Assembly (NCBI GenBank): GCA_001643675.2
Contig: LSRY02000014.1
Location: forward strand, 126,501 to 190,500
Direction of reading: 5' to 3'
Length of the DNA stretch: 64,000 bases
Source of the DNA: Monocercomonoides exilis
Lineage: Eukaryota > Preaxostyla > Oxymonadida > Polymastigidae
This document shows positions 33,316 through 45,200 of this stretch, piece after piece; within the stretch, counting starts at the first letter, position 1, and each line of letters begins with the position of its first letter. The notes below the pieces were generated by a model, which was given only the letters and a program-made list of their open reading frames with translations, did no database searches and was not told the origin of the DNA. The translations under genes and the position numbers were made by a program.

Positions 33316-34483
33316 GGTAATAAGCATTCTTGTTTGAATATTAATTTTTATTGAAAAAATTTCGTATAGATATTTTGTTTAGATGCAAAACATTCGCTGC
33401 AATTAATAATAAATTATAAAATTCTCTTGATATGTTATCTTTCTTTTCAATAACCTCAAAAGATTAAATTCACTTACAGCTTTAATAAAAGAATGCAGTT
33501 ATTTTTTATCTATATCGTTTTAAGCAAACATTTCCAATAATTTCACAAATATCAACAGTTATAGATAATGAACCAATTAGAGGAGTGGTGAGTTTTCTTA
33601 TTGAGATAATTTCAAACAATTCTCAAACTAACAATTTAATAGATTATATTACTTTCTTTTCACTTTGAAAAGATAAAAATATGAACGAATCACTTTCATG
33701 AATTTTTATATAATGGGTATAATCAAAAAAGGATGAAAAATTTAAAACAAAAATTTTTATGCACTTGATGTGTTGAATGCATTATAATACGTTTGGCAGA
33801 AAACTGAAAATTACTGAAAATTTTGAGTGCTGTATTTCAAATGTAGTTTTTTTTTCTTGGATATATAAATTGAACGCAAAATGAAGTTAGTCTAATGTTT
33901 CATTGATGATGGTTCTGAGAAAGATTTTTTATTATCAATAAATAATTTAGTTTTTAATTTGTGTTAAAAGAGTAGATTGCTTGAAAGATTTTTGAGTGCA
34001 ATTATTATTCAAACATTGTTGTATTGGTGTTTGCTTTTAATTTTACATATTGAACAAACACAAACAGAAAGTCCATAAATACATTGAATTGATAAAACAG
34101 AAAAATTTTATGTGAAAATTCAAAAGCACTCAAGTATTTAAAAAAACAAAATATTAATGATCAGTGAAAATGAAAGATTCTCAACTAAACTGAAAGGTTG
34201 TTTGTTCAAGTGGAAAGGAACATTTTCACATCAAATCATCGAGCAAAACAATTGCGTTGTGAAGATGAGTTATAAAATGTTCAAAAAGTGCGTATTAAAA
34301 TAAAAAATAAATATTTTTTTTTAATTTTTTTATGTAACATTTTGGCAAAGAATAAAAAGAATTTTGTTTTATAAATAAAACGAAAAAAATAATAACAAAA
34401 TATGAAAGTATTTGTAAAGGCAATCATTAGCTCCAATATTTGCAAATAAACAGCATTTTCCCCGTCTATTGAATATATTTCAC
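33316..34483. other. Spacer, no confident gene
   Basis: AT-rich, with poly(T/A) runs. It includes the possible short exon near 33570. Nothing else is supported. Confidence 0.45.
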
Positions 34484-37400
34484 TTATGGCTCGTATGCAT
34501 CCCAAAAGCTGTTCATTCCCTCAAACACATCGCTAAACGCAGCACTGCTCCTCTCGTTGTCCTTCTTTGGTGTTCTCTTTCTGTGCTTCTGGTGCTGATG
34601 CTGGTGGGAGTGCTGCCGAGAAGACCTCCTCTGATGCTTCTCAGAATCTGCTGCTTTGTGCACAGGGAGAGGCATCTGAGACGATCGATGGGCAGAAGAA
34701 GAAGAAGATGATGATGATGAATGAGCAGAAGGAGATTTCACTGCATTCACAGAATGTGCTGCTGAAACAGAAGACGATGCAGACGCTGGTTTTGGCTGTC
34801 TCGCAACTGTCTTTGCTGAAGAAAGAGAGAGATTGCGTTGGATGTGCTTCATCTCTGCCCATCGCTGCCACCCTCTCCTCCTCATTGCCTCTCTGCTCTG
34901 CTTCTGCTGGATGCTCTGCCCATACAGCACTGCCTCAATGTCTGGATTCGCCGAAAAGAACGGCACATCGTTCTTCCCTGGCTGCGGTGGAGGAGGCGTC
35001 TTCTCAAAATGTACTGCAAATTCTGCCTGCTTTGCCGGGTCAGACACCTTCAGCCACTCATTAATGGTCTGCTTCCACTCTTCCTCTGCCACACCTGCCC
35101 TGTCTCTGTTCAGCAGCTCTGTCCCTCTCAGCCACTGCTTCTTTGCTGACGCACAATGATACCAGAGGCACTTGTCGTAGTCCTTCATGCGCTGATTGTA
35201 CTCTTCGTCCCACATCCGCTCCTCAAACGCCTGCAGCAGCATAATCGGCCGGCGGTGCATGTCAGCTGAAGGGCGGGTGAATGAGGTGGAGACAGGAACA
35301 AGCATCCCCAACGATGACACAGTTACAAACATTTCAGAGTCAGCAGAAGGAGAAGGAGAGACAGCATGAGCAACATCAGCTGGGAAAAGAGAGGTGGATG
35401 TTGTGATGGCAGTGACAGCAGATGAAGATGAGGAGGAGGAGGAAGATGAAGAGACAGGTGATGAAGGAGATGGAGTGGGAGAAGTCGAAGGCGAGTGAGA
35501 TGAGACAGAAGCAGATAAGGACATGTTTGAAGTGACAGACACGTTTGTTGGCTGAGTGAGGATGTTGTGATTATCTTTGGAAGCATCAGAAGAAGCAGCT
35601 TGTGAGAGAGGAAGAGAAAGAAGAGGAGGAACAGACAGATCGTTGGATGAAGAAGAGGGAAAGACAGAGGTTAAAGATGGTGCTGTTGTTGGAGGTGACA
35701 TGGAAAGAGGAGGGTTGAAAGCATTTGCAGACAAAGAAGAAGAAGGAAAAGAAGATGATGATGAATCAGTTGCCAATTGTGAATGATTCACAGCACTTGC
35801 ACCATCAACCTCAGTCGATGCAACAGCCGATGGCGAAATCGTTGTGCTGAATTCAGCTGCTTCTGAATGCAACTCTTGTGCATTCGGTGAAATGTGCTGA
35901 GCGACCGAAGGAGAAGACGATGAAGCAGCATGTATTCTGACAGCAGCTGCTTTTGAGGAGGAAGAAGCCATTGGGAAGAGAGGGTGGGAAACAGCAGATC
36001 CAGATGAAGTGTGATATGGCTGTGTAGGTGGCATCAGAGCACCATTTGGAGTGTCAGGCGAATCAACAGAGTTCTGAAGGAGATCGGTTGAGACGACGAA
36101 TGTGGTGGTGGTGGAGGAAGAGGAGAGGGAAGAGGAGGAGGCAAAGGCAGCAGAGGACGGATAGGCAAATGTGGAGGAATATGCCATGGATGAGATTGGG
36201 GTGGAAGGGTTAGACAGAACAGTGGCAGATGTCGAGTATTTCTGGATGTGTGGGCTGTGTCCAAAAGAATACTGGAGCACTTCCTCCTCTTCTTCGTGTT
36301 CAGCTCTCTCGTCTTTCTTTTCGCTGGTCAAGCTTTCACTCACGACTTCATTTCCATCTTCACCCGAATCGCTAATTAGCATCTCATCGATCGATCCTGA
36401 CTTTGTAGTTGTCGTCACTGTGGTTGTCGCTTTCCCACTTTCTTGTTCGTGTTTCTCTTCTTCTCCTTCTTCTTCGTCTTCCTCCTCCACCTCTTCTTCT
36501 TCTCCTCCTGCTCTTCCTCTCATTTCCCTTGCTTCCATGAAGCACTCTCGCTCCTTCTGCTCCTTCAGCTCTTCTTCCTCCTGGCAAAGTCTGAACATCT
36601 TGTAGAACAAACCAAGCGTCCTTTTCACAGAAGCCACTGCTGCCAACCGCATTGTTGCTCCTTCGATGTCTGTGTTGCTCTCATTCGTCGTGATGTGCAG
36701 ATGAACCCAGCGTGCCCTCAAGCAGTTGCGCAGCGACAGCGCTTTCCTCTCCCCCTCTCTGTTCTTCCACTTCCTCGCCTGGAACACCCTCACTGCCTTC
36801 TGCAAAATGAGTGTGGCCTTCTTCAGCTGGACCATCTGCTTCGCCACTTTTCGCCTTCGGAAGTGCGACTGCATCGACAGCACTGCGCCAAACAATGCAC
36901 GCGAATAGAGACGGGCGCACGTGGAGAACGAAGAAAGAGCAAAGCGGACGAGTTCTGGGCGCTGCCTCGCAATGAACTCGTCTTGCACTTTGTGCACAAA
37001 CTCCACAATTTCCATCTTCGCCTTCCTCTCTTTGATCCGATGCCAGCGGAAGTACCAGCGCTGGATGGAGCGTGCAGCAGACGAGCGGCGGAGGTTGGCA
37101 AGTGTCTGCAGAACATGGCTCAGTTCATTTGCAGAGCCGTAGTAGAAGACGAGAATGGATGGGACAAGGATGTCACGCACAGACACCACAATTGGCGAAG
37201 AGATGGACGAATTCGACTCTGACGAGGCTGTGTTTTGTGAATGCCTGGCAGAAATGGAAGAAGAAGTGGATGGCTGCGATGCAGACGCCAATGACGATGA
37301 AGATGCCATGTGTGCTGCAGATGAAGCTAATTGGGCTGACAGATAGCTGTGGTCAGTGCGGAGGATGGATGACAGGATCGGGTGGCGGTGCAGCGGGATG

Positions 37401-40400
37401 AGCAGCTGCTGGGGCGTGTTCACAGACACTGTGTTGAGTATCTGCCGTCTGAGATTCGAGGAAATGTCTTCCGTCACCAAGAAGTACTCAGCTGTTGTCA
37501 GATAAATCCTCACAAAGGCGAGTGCCCTCACTTGCTCTGAGGACAAGCGAAGTGTTCTGTAGATGAGTGACACTTGCACTGGATCATTCAAGTTTGCCTT
37601 CAGTGACTGTGCTGACGGAGACTGGCGGAGCATGTCAGGAGCGCAAGAGGAGTCAGACGAGGCTGTGCTGGTTGTGGCGAATGAAGCAGACGAGTGTGAC
37701 TGATGCAGACTCGAAGTGCTCGAAGATGCTGGGAGAGGCTCAGCTGGCGATGCACAGGGCGAAAACGGAGGATGGATCAGTGCATCAAAAGCAGCCTCGT
37801 CGATGGGCTTCTTCGTGTACTTGTGCGTGGGGTGGTAGTTTGGATGCTTCTGTGTGATGATTTCGTCCAAGTGCTCTTTCCTCGTCCGCACGCTGCTGTC
37901 GAACAGCACTTTGAAGGCCATCATGAACAGCATGTACTTTCTGCGCATCTGTGACATCTTCATAGTCATCCCCAGCGAAGATAGGATGCTTGGCGAGTGG
38001 ATACCAAAGGAGCCATGTGTGCAGATGACAAGCAAGGCATATGTGATGTTCATCAGCACTGCACCAATGATGCTCTGCTGCTCAGGTGAACACATCGAGG
38101 CAATGAAGCGCTCTTTGTGCTGCACATAATGCTGTAAGGTGTCCTGAGCACGTGGATAAGCAGGGGGAGAAGGAATATGATGAGGCAGCTGATGCATCGA
38201 GTGTTGCTGTGTGATAGCAACTGGCCAGTTGTGTCTGGGAGGTGCTGGAAGAGAATACCTCTTTTTCTGTCTGCTTCGCTTAGGAAGCAATTCAGATGGA
38301 TTTTGTGAATTCAAAGAGGAGAATGATGGAAGGGGAGAAGCATCTGCCTCTTTTGAAGGTAAAATAGTTGAAGACAAGTAAATGGACGAAGACGAAGAAG
38401 GTGCGATTGTACTGGGTAAAGCAGAATCAGCTGTACCACTTTTGTGCTTCGCACCTTCAGCTGCTGGCAGATGTGTAGTTGGAGCATATGCCAAAGGAGA
38501 GGATGCTTCAGTCAGCACAGTCGTCGACAGAAACGGGTGTGGGTAATTGTCTGGTGATGAAAGCGTGTCAAATTGTGAGAATGAGTTATGTTGCGATATC
38601 ACCTGGCGCGTGTTCTTTGGAGAGCTGCTGGAAGATGAAGAGTTCTTCAAATGCCGCGCCGAACGCGATGGGCGGCATGCGATTTGCTGTTGAGAAGACT
38701 TCAGTGGTGTCTGTCTGAACGACTGCTGATTGAGATTCTGTGTGCTTGAGGAAGAGCGGAAGATAGAGTGAATGTGAGGAAGGAATGTGGACTTGGAGCG
38801 AGACAGCATTCGTGGATTGTCGGCATCAAGAATGTCTGTACGACTCGAAAGATAAGACGGATGAAGAGAAGAAGTGGAAGGATAGCGAAGGAGCGAGAGA
38901 GTGGAGAGTGAGGAGGTGTTGCCTGGAGAGAGGGGCATTCCAGTGAATGAGGACAGCTGCTGAGAGTCGATTGGAGAGAGGCTTTTTGAATGCTGTTGGA
39001 GTTGAGACTGAATCTGTGGAGTGGAATGTTGTTTGGGTGATGAATTATTTGGAGAAGAAGAAGATTGCTGCTGAGGTTGTTGTTGCTGTTGTGGAAGCTG
39101 AGGAATCTGCAGAGGAGAAGAGGCAGCACTGTTGCTGTTTGAATTCAGCGGTGTGCCAGTTAATGTCTTTTGCTGCTGTTTTGTTTGAGGAGTTGCCACA
39201 TGATCAGTTCCTGCAGCATTTGCATTCGCCTCAGGAGTTCTTTGAAGATTGCCATGCGATTGCACATGATGTTGTTGATGCTGCTTTATGTTCTGCTTCT
39301 GCATATGATCTTGCTGCTTTTCAATGCTTTTATCAGATCCGCCAGCAGACTTCAGAGACAATTCCTGTTTCATCCTCTCGTTCCGCTCCACTCGCCCAAC
39401 AAGCTCTTCCTCCAGCGAATAGTCACACAGCAGAAAGTGCGTGGAGGCAGCAGCCGATGCAAAGAACGAACCAAACTGCAGAGCAAAAGAAAGCGCTCCA
39501 CGGGCATATCGCCGCATTGCAGGAGACGGTGAGTCGAAGATGGATCTGCTCATAAAGCGCTTCATGTCTTCGTCTGTCAGCACAGTTGCTGGTTGCTCGT
39601 CTCCAATTGCATTGTCTGACAAGCTGTAGTTGGAAAGATGGGATCCGTCTGAGCCAGTCGAGGCAGAATAAGAGAGAGAAGACGAGGAGCTTTGATGAGT
39701 GCGCCGAAGAGAGGCCGACTTCAGGCGGTGCGGTGGCAGCGGCACAGGCTGGAAGTTCTGAGGTTCCAGTTCGAGTTGCGAGGAGTCGAGCTTCATGTAC
39801 AGCGGAGGAGGCTCTTCAGCATCGCCGGCGCTGGCAAACGGGATTGAATAGGCAGAAGTGGAGAGCGAGGTGTGGAAAGAAGAGGAAACTAGGCTTTCTC
39901 CGCTGCGCATCAGAATGTTTGTGGAGAGGGACGGGCGGAAGGGATGCTGATTGGCTGTGCTGCTCAGCTGTTCTGACAGAGACATCTGCAGTTTCTGCTC
40001 ATGAGAGTACTTTCCTGTTCCCTCAGATCCATCTTGTTGCAGCCACAGTTTGTTTGCGTTGTCGTCGCTGTAGTCAGCACCGTCGATGGTTTCAGCAGCA
40101 GACGCCGAGGTGGATGTGGTTGAGGCGGTGGTGATTGTTGGCTGGCTGTCTCGCTCGCTCGGCTGACGGTCCAGCTGCTCAAAACTCTCCAGAATAATCT
40201 TTTCGGTGGTGTTTTCTTCTTCTTCAGTGCCTTGATCGCCATTCTCATTCACATTCTCATTCACATTCACATTCACATTCACATTCACATTCACATTCAC
40301 ATTTCCTGTCTGCTGCTTGCTGAGTGGCATTTCGATGTCTGCTTCTTGTGTCTCGCAGCTTTCTGTGCTTAGCTCTTCGTCCAGCAGAATAACCGCATTG

Positions 40401-42288
40401 TTTTTGTTGGAGGCATCAGCACCAATTGGAGCAGGGGCATTCAATGAATGAGTGCTTTCTGGTGATTCGTCTCTCATTTCTGGCTGCTGATAGCCAGCTG
40501 GCGTGGCTGACAGGCGCTCGTCGATATCAGCAGCAGTCGTGTCTTCTGTTGTCACAGAGTCCAAATAAGGCGAAGATGCATGTTTTGACAGAAGAGGTGT
40601 TGCCTCAGCAGACAAATTGCTCCCTTCGTCTGCTTCTTCTGCTTCTGATGCATCCAATGGACGTGGCTCAACTTCTTCACTTCTGCCGTATTCTGCTTGC
40701 TCCGTTGCCTCTTCTGCTCTTCTTTCTCTGTTATTGTTATCTTCATTTGCATATGTGTAATCGAATCCTTCTTCTTCATTGTCCGTCCACTGCCTTTCTT
40801 CCTCAGCACCTGAAAAGACATCTTCTCTTCCTTCCTCAAAATTGTGCCCATTCTCTTCATCTTCTTCATTCTTTTCGTCTCTCTCATTTTCTCCCTCGTC
40901 TTCAGTCTTTGTCTGTTCAATCTGATCACATTGCTCCTCATTCTCGTTTCTATCGCTTGTTTGCAAAGAAGCTGTTGATTTATCGTCTTCGTCCTCTTCA
41001 CTTCTTTGATTTGTCTCATCTCCTGTTTGATCTGCTTTAGCTCCTTCTTGTTCGTTCTGTTCCTTCAACTGCTTGCTGAACTCGAAGCTCTTCTCCTCTG
41101 ATACAAAGCCAATGATGTGTGCCAGCTCAAAATCTTCTGCTCTTTTTCGTGACGAAAGCGATGTCGTCGATGCTGTTGAGACAGAAGATGCAGCCAGCAG
41201 CTGTGTTGGTGTGGGTGGGGTGTCTCCAAAGTGCTGTGTGTTCCTCTGAGTAGATGCTGTCTCAGTCGTGTTAAGTGACTTGTCTCCACTTCCCATCTGC
41301 TCCTGCACCATCTGCTCACTCACAAGCACATCTGTCGCTGCACCCGCCGAGTTCGACCTCTTCCTCGTCTTCGCATTGCTTTTGTAGAAAGCAGACGAGC
41401 GAGGTAGGTTGGGAGTCGATACATGCGAAGGATCGCTCTTCGTCTGCGCTGAAAGAGTGACTGAAATGAACGGCTCAGAACGCGTCGACGGGTTCTCCTT
41501 GCTGAGCGACAGGTTTGGTGTTGAAGGGAGCTGCGAGAACTGGTCAGACAAGTTGTGTGTGTGCCTCAGATGGTCAGGAGGTATATGCCCTTCGGTGGAT
41601 GTGGAGGGGTCGCTCTCAACAGGAGCAGGGGGAAGGCCACTGTCAAGGAATGATCTGTGTGGAATGCTGCGATGCAGATGGATGCCTGAGTTGACGCTCT
41701 CACGCTTGCTGGTTGACTTTCCAGTTGCCTCTTGCCTCTGATCTTGTTGTTCATTTGGAATAGAAGTGGATTCCTCTTCGTGTTCTTTACTTTTATCAGC
41801 ACTTTCATCATGTGCTTCTTCTTCTCCTTTCACTTTGCTTTCTTTCATCTCTTCACTTTCCAACACATTCTTTTCCTCTTCTCCATCTGTCTGAATCAAC
41901 TTGCTCGGAATATCCGATTCATTCCATTCGTCCACTTTCTGTTTGGCACCCTCTTCTGCCCCACCAACCTCGTATTCCTTGTCATCATCCTGCAGATCGC
42001 AGTAAGCGCCGGGTGAAAACACATGCGAGCCATCGAGTGGCCCCACCGACTGCCCAGACGAGGCATCCTTCTTAATCAGCGGAGAAGGCGAATTCGAAAG
42101 AGAAGCTGAGTTGAAGGCAGATGGTGACTGATTGTCTGAAAGAGCGCCGCTTGGACTGGGGAATGTTCTTCGAGTGTGTGTTTCTTCGCTTTCGAGCTGA
42201 GAAGACGGGGAGAGATGGATGGAAGGAGAAGTGGTGAAACGGGGAGGGAACGTGGGAGATGAAACAACAGGCGAGGAGAAGTATTCGG
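34484..42288 (-). CDS. Giant Ser-rich IQ-motif protein, C-terminal part
   Basis: An open frame of about 2,600 codons whose natural upstream continuation is the gene at 42289-48998, in another frame. The visible start is not a start codon: coding-like sequence (YFSSPVVSSPTFPP, LSDNQSPSAFNSASL) runs upstream of the first candidate GTG at 42046. Low-complexity Ser, Glu and Gln stretches alternate with conserved-looking helical blocks (LSFALQFGSFFASAAAS; LVICTHGSFGIHSP; ILVFYYGSANELSHVLQTL). IQ-like motifs near 37,050-36,770 (SIQRWYFRWHRIKERK, LSMQSHFRRRKVAKQM, LILQKAVRVFQARKW) suggest calmodulin or light-chain binding. The C-terminus is basic with a His/Gln-rich stretch and ends FWDAYEP. Contains the Asn-Val repeat coded at 40240-40302. 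The overall family is not recognised. Confidence 0.7.
40240..40302. repeat. CATTCA-type hexanucleotide minisatellite
   Basis: About ten copies of a 6-bp unit with two variant units at one end (CATTCT). Read on the minus strand it codes alternating Asn-Val, then Asn-Glu. The unit length keeps frame whatever the copy number. Confidence 0.9.
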
Positions 42289-42298
42289 GTGTGTGTGT
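42289..42298. repeat. (GT)5 tract at the frame break of the giant gene
   Basis: Five GT units (AC on the coding strand). Upstream sequence codes in one frame (NTPSPGDTH) and downstream in the next (THTPEYFSSP). Gain of one unit, or loss of one base, would rejoin the two frames. Confidence 0.75.
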
Positions 42299-45200
42299 CG
42301 CCAGGAGAAGGTGTGTTGCTGGCAGCAGCAGCAGCGCCGATGTTGAGAGGAGAGAAAGAAGAAGTGGTGGCTGTGGCAGGTGTGACTGGGGAAGAGGCAG
42401 ATGTGGAGATTCCTGACTTGGTGTTCAACGCAGACGAGGAGGAAGAGGCAGAAGAAGAGGTAGAAGAATAAGCAGAAGTGGAAAAAGGAGATGAGTCAGA
42501 CGAGGAAGCAGCCTTGTTGAGTGGTTTGGGAATAGAAGATACATATTTCTCAGCAGGAGACAGTTGGCTGTGTGATTGATTCAGATGAGTGGAGAATGCA
42601 TAGCAAGAAGAAGAAGATGAGGAAGAGGAAGAGGAGGAGGAGGAGGAGGAGGAGGAGGAGGAGGAGGAAGAAGAAGAAGAAGAAGAAGAAGAAGAATTGT
42701 TTGAAGTGACAACAGCAGGAAGCAACGGAGAAGAAGAAGTGTTTGATGCAGAGACAGCAATGTGAGAGATGGAAGGGAGGCTGGAGGAAGAGAGGAGGAG
42801 GGGTGTGGCTGTGGGAGAGAGGCACAAAGCAGAAGAGAAAGAGGAAGAGAGAGGAATCGAAGGAGGAGTGAGGGGAGGGTGGGAGGCTATGGACAGCGCA
42901 CGGGGCGGACGGAACTCGGTGAAAGGAGTAAGAGAAGGAAGAGAAGAGAAGGAGGAAGAGGAAGAGGAAGAAGAAGTGTTGGCAGCTGAAGAAGATGAAG
43001 AGGAGGAGGATGATGAATATAAAGCAGAAGAAGGAGAAGTATTTGAGCCCAGCTGTGTTCCATTGTCTGCTCTGAAGTAAGATGGATCTGAAGAAGATGA
43101 GCCAAAGCCCATTGCATCGTCATTGGCTGTGAATGTCTCATTCGCATCATCAGGTGCAGAAAGAGAGGAGGAAGAGGATGAGGAAGAAGAAGAAGTGGAG
43201 ATAGGCGATTCAGAAGGCGCAGAGGAAGAGGAAGGAGGAGAGAGGAGTCGGCAGTTAGGTGCAGAGATTGAATGAGAAAGAGATTGCGACTGAGCAGAAG
43301 GAGAATGAGTAAGAGAAGACATCTGCTGATGAGAGGAGGAGGAAGAGGAGGAAGTAGAAGAAGAGGAAGAAGATGGCTGGATGCGTGAGGAAGGATGCTG
43401 CCTCTGCTGTGTCTGAGAGGAAGAGGAGGTGGAGAGGGTGTTGAAGGAGGAGTGGAGCAGATGGTCTTTTGAAAGCTGAGGAAGAACAGAAAGAGAAGAC
43501 GACTGCTGGGGAGAGTTGGAGGAAGGAGTCAACGCAGGCAGAGAGGGAGAGGTGGATGTGTTGGCAGTGGTTGAGGGTGTTGTTGCTGAAGCAGCAGAAG
43601 CAGAGGAAGAGGAAGAAGCAGAAGCAGAAGAGGAAGAGGAAGAGGAAGAAGAAGAAGGTGATGATGACACATTCGAGACAGATAGAATAGAAGAAGCAGG
43701 AAACGAAAGAGCTTGAAGAGATTGAGAGGGAGAAAGATGAGGCGACTGGAAAGACTGCTGAGGAGCAGATGGATTGACGATAAGAGCAGAAAGAAGGGTG
43801 TATGTGGAGCCCTTCTGCTGGGCACCTGGAAAGGCAGCTGTTGACATCAATGCAACACGATTGGGATCAGATTCATGAGATGAGGAAGTAAATGAAGAAG
43901 GAGGAGAAGCGGAGGAGGCAGAGGAGGAAGAAGGCGAAGAAGCAGGGAAAGCAGAGTTCTGATAGTTCTGCTCATTTGGAGAAGCACCTTCGACAGTCCC
44001 AATCAGTTCTGAGAAAGAGTCTTCACCCAGCTGGTCAGAAGGGATCTCCAGTGAAATCGACTGCGAGCGCGAGGCATAAGCAGACTGGCTTGTCGGAGGC
44101 AGCATCTGCGATTTTGATCCTGTCTGTGCCTTTTGTGGATTGGAGAAGACGTTTGAGGTTGCAGGGAGGGAAATGGAGGTTGGGTTGCACTGCAGATAGC
44201 TCGCAGTGGAAGACGTGCCCAGCCCATACGACGCAGACTGCCGCGAAAGACGGTCGTAGTTCGACAGCTCTTCTGTCTCTGTCGTGTTCTCCACGCCTTT
44301 TTGATGCCCTTCGTTCTCTTCCTCCTCTTCAATCTCAGAGAAGGAAGATGTCGATGCAAACGGAGCCTGCTCTCCAAACGGAATGCGCAGCTTCGCAGTC
44401 ATCGCGCCGGTGGCAGAGTAAGGGAGAACCATCTCCTTCCCATCTTCGCTGTACACAATGCCTGCGTCGCCTTCACCTGGTATCACAAGCTCCCTCAAAT
44501 CTCGCAGGTTCTTCCTTTCCTTCCGTCCTGCTTGGTCTTCTCCTGTCCCAGCTGCCTCACCACTCTTCCGTTCTTCTCTCTGTTGCATCCGCTGTTGGTG
44601 TTGTTGGTGTTGCTGATGTTGATGTTGATTCTGATTCTGATGCTGTTGATGCTGCTGGTATCTCGCCTGCACTTCTGCTTCGACATCCAAGTCATCTGCA
44701 GTCACAGAAATCGACAGCGACGAAGGGACATACGGAACAGACCGATAATTTGTGCAGAAACAATAGTTGTCCAAGGGAAAGCGCTTGGGCGTGCGCTGAA
44801 AGACGCCAAAACCTTTTTTGGAGGGAGTGCGAGGCTCAAAATAATCAGAGCTGAGCGTATCATCAGCAGCTGCGCCATATGAATACGAGGAAGGGCACTG
44901 GGAAGCATAAGAGCATGTGAACAAAGAGGAGACAGAAGACGTGGCAGCTGATGTACCCGATGCAGATGTGCGCAGCTCGCCTGGTGTTTCGTCCTCGCTT
45001 GTGCCGTTGCTCTCTGAGTCGACAGAAAAGAGTGTGGAGGACTCGCTGGGGGTGAGTGTGGGGAGGGTGTGGGAGAAGTGGAGAGCAGAGCGGCTGGACG
45101 GCTGTGTCGACATCGACTGAAGAGTGGCACCTGACTTCATCAGCGAGTACTCCTTCATCCACTCATTCCCTTCTTCCTTGTGGTGAGAGCCCATCCCATT

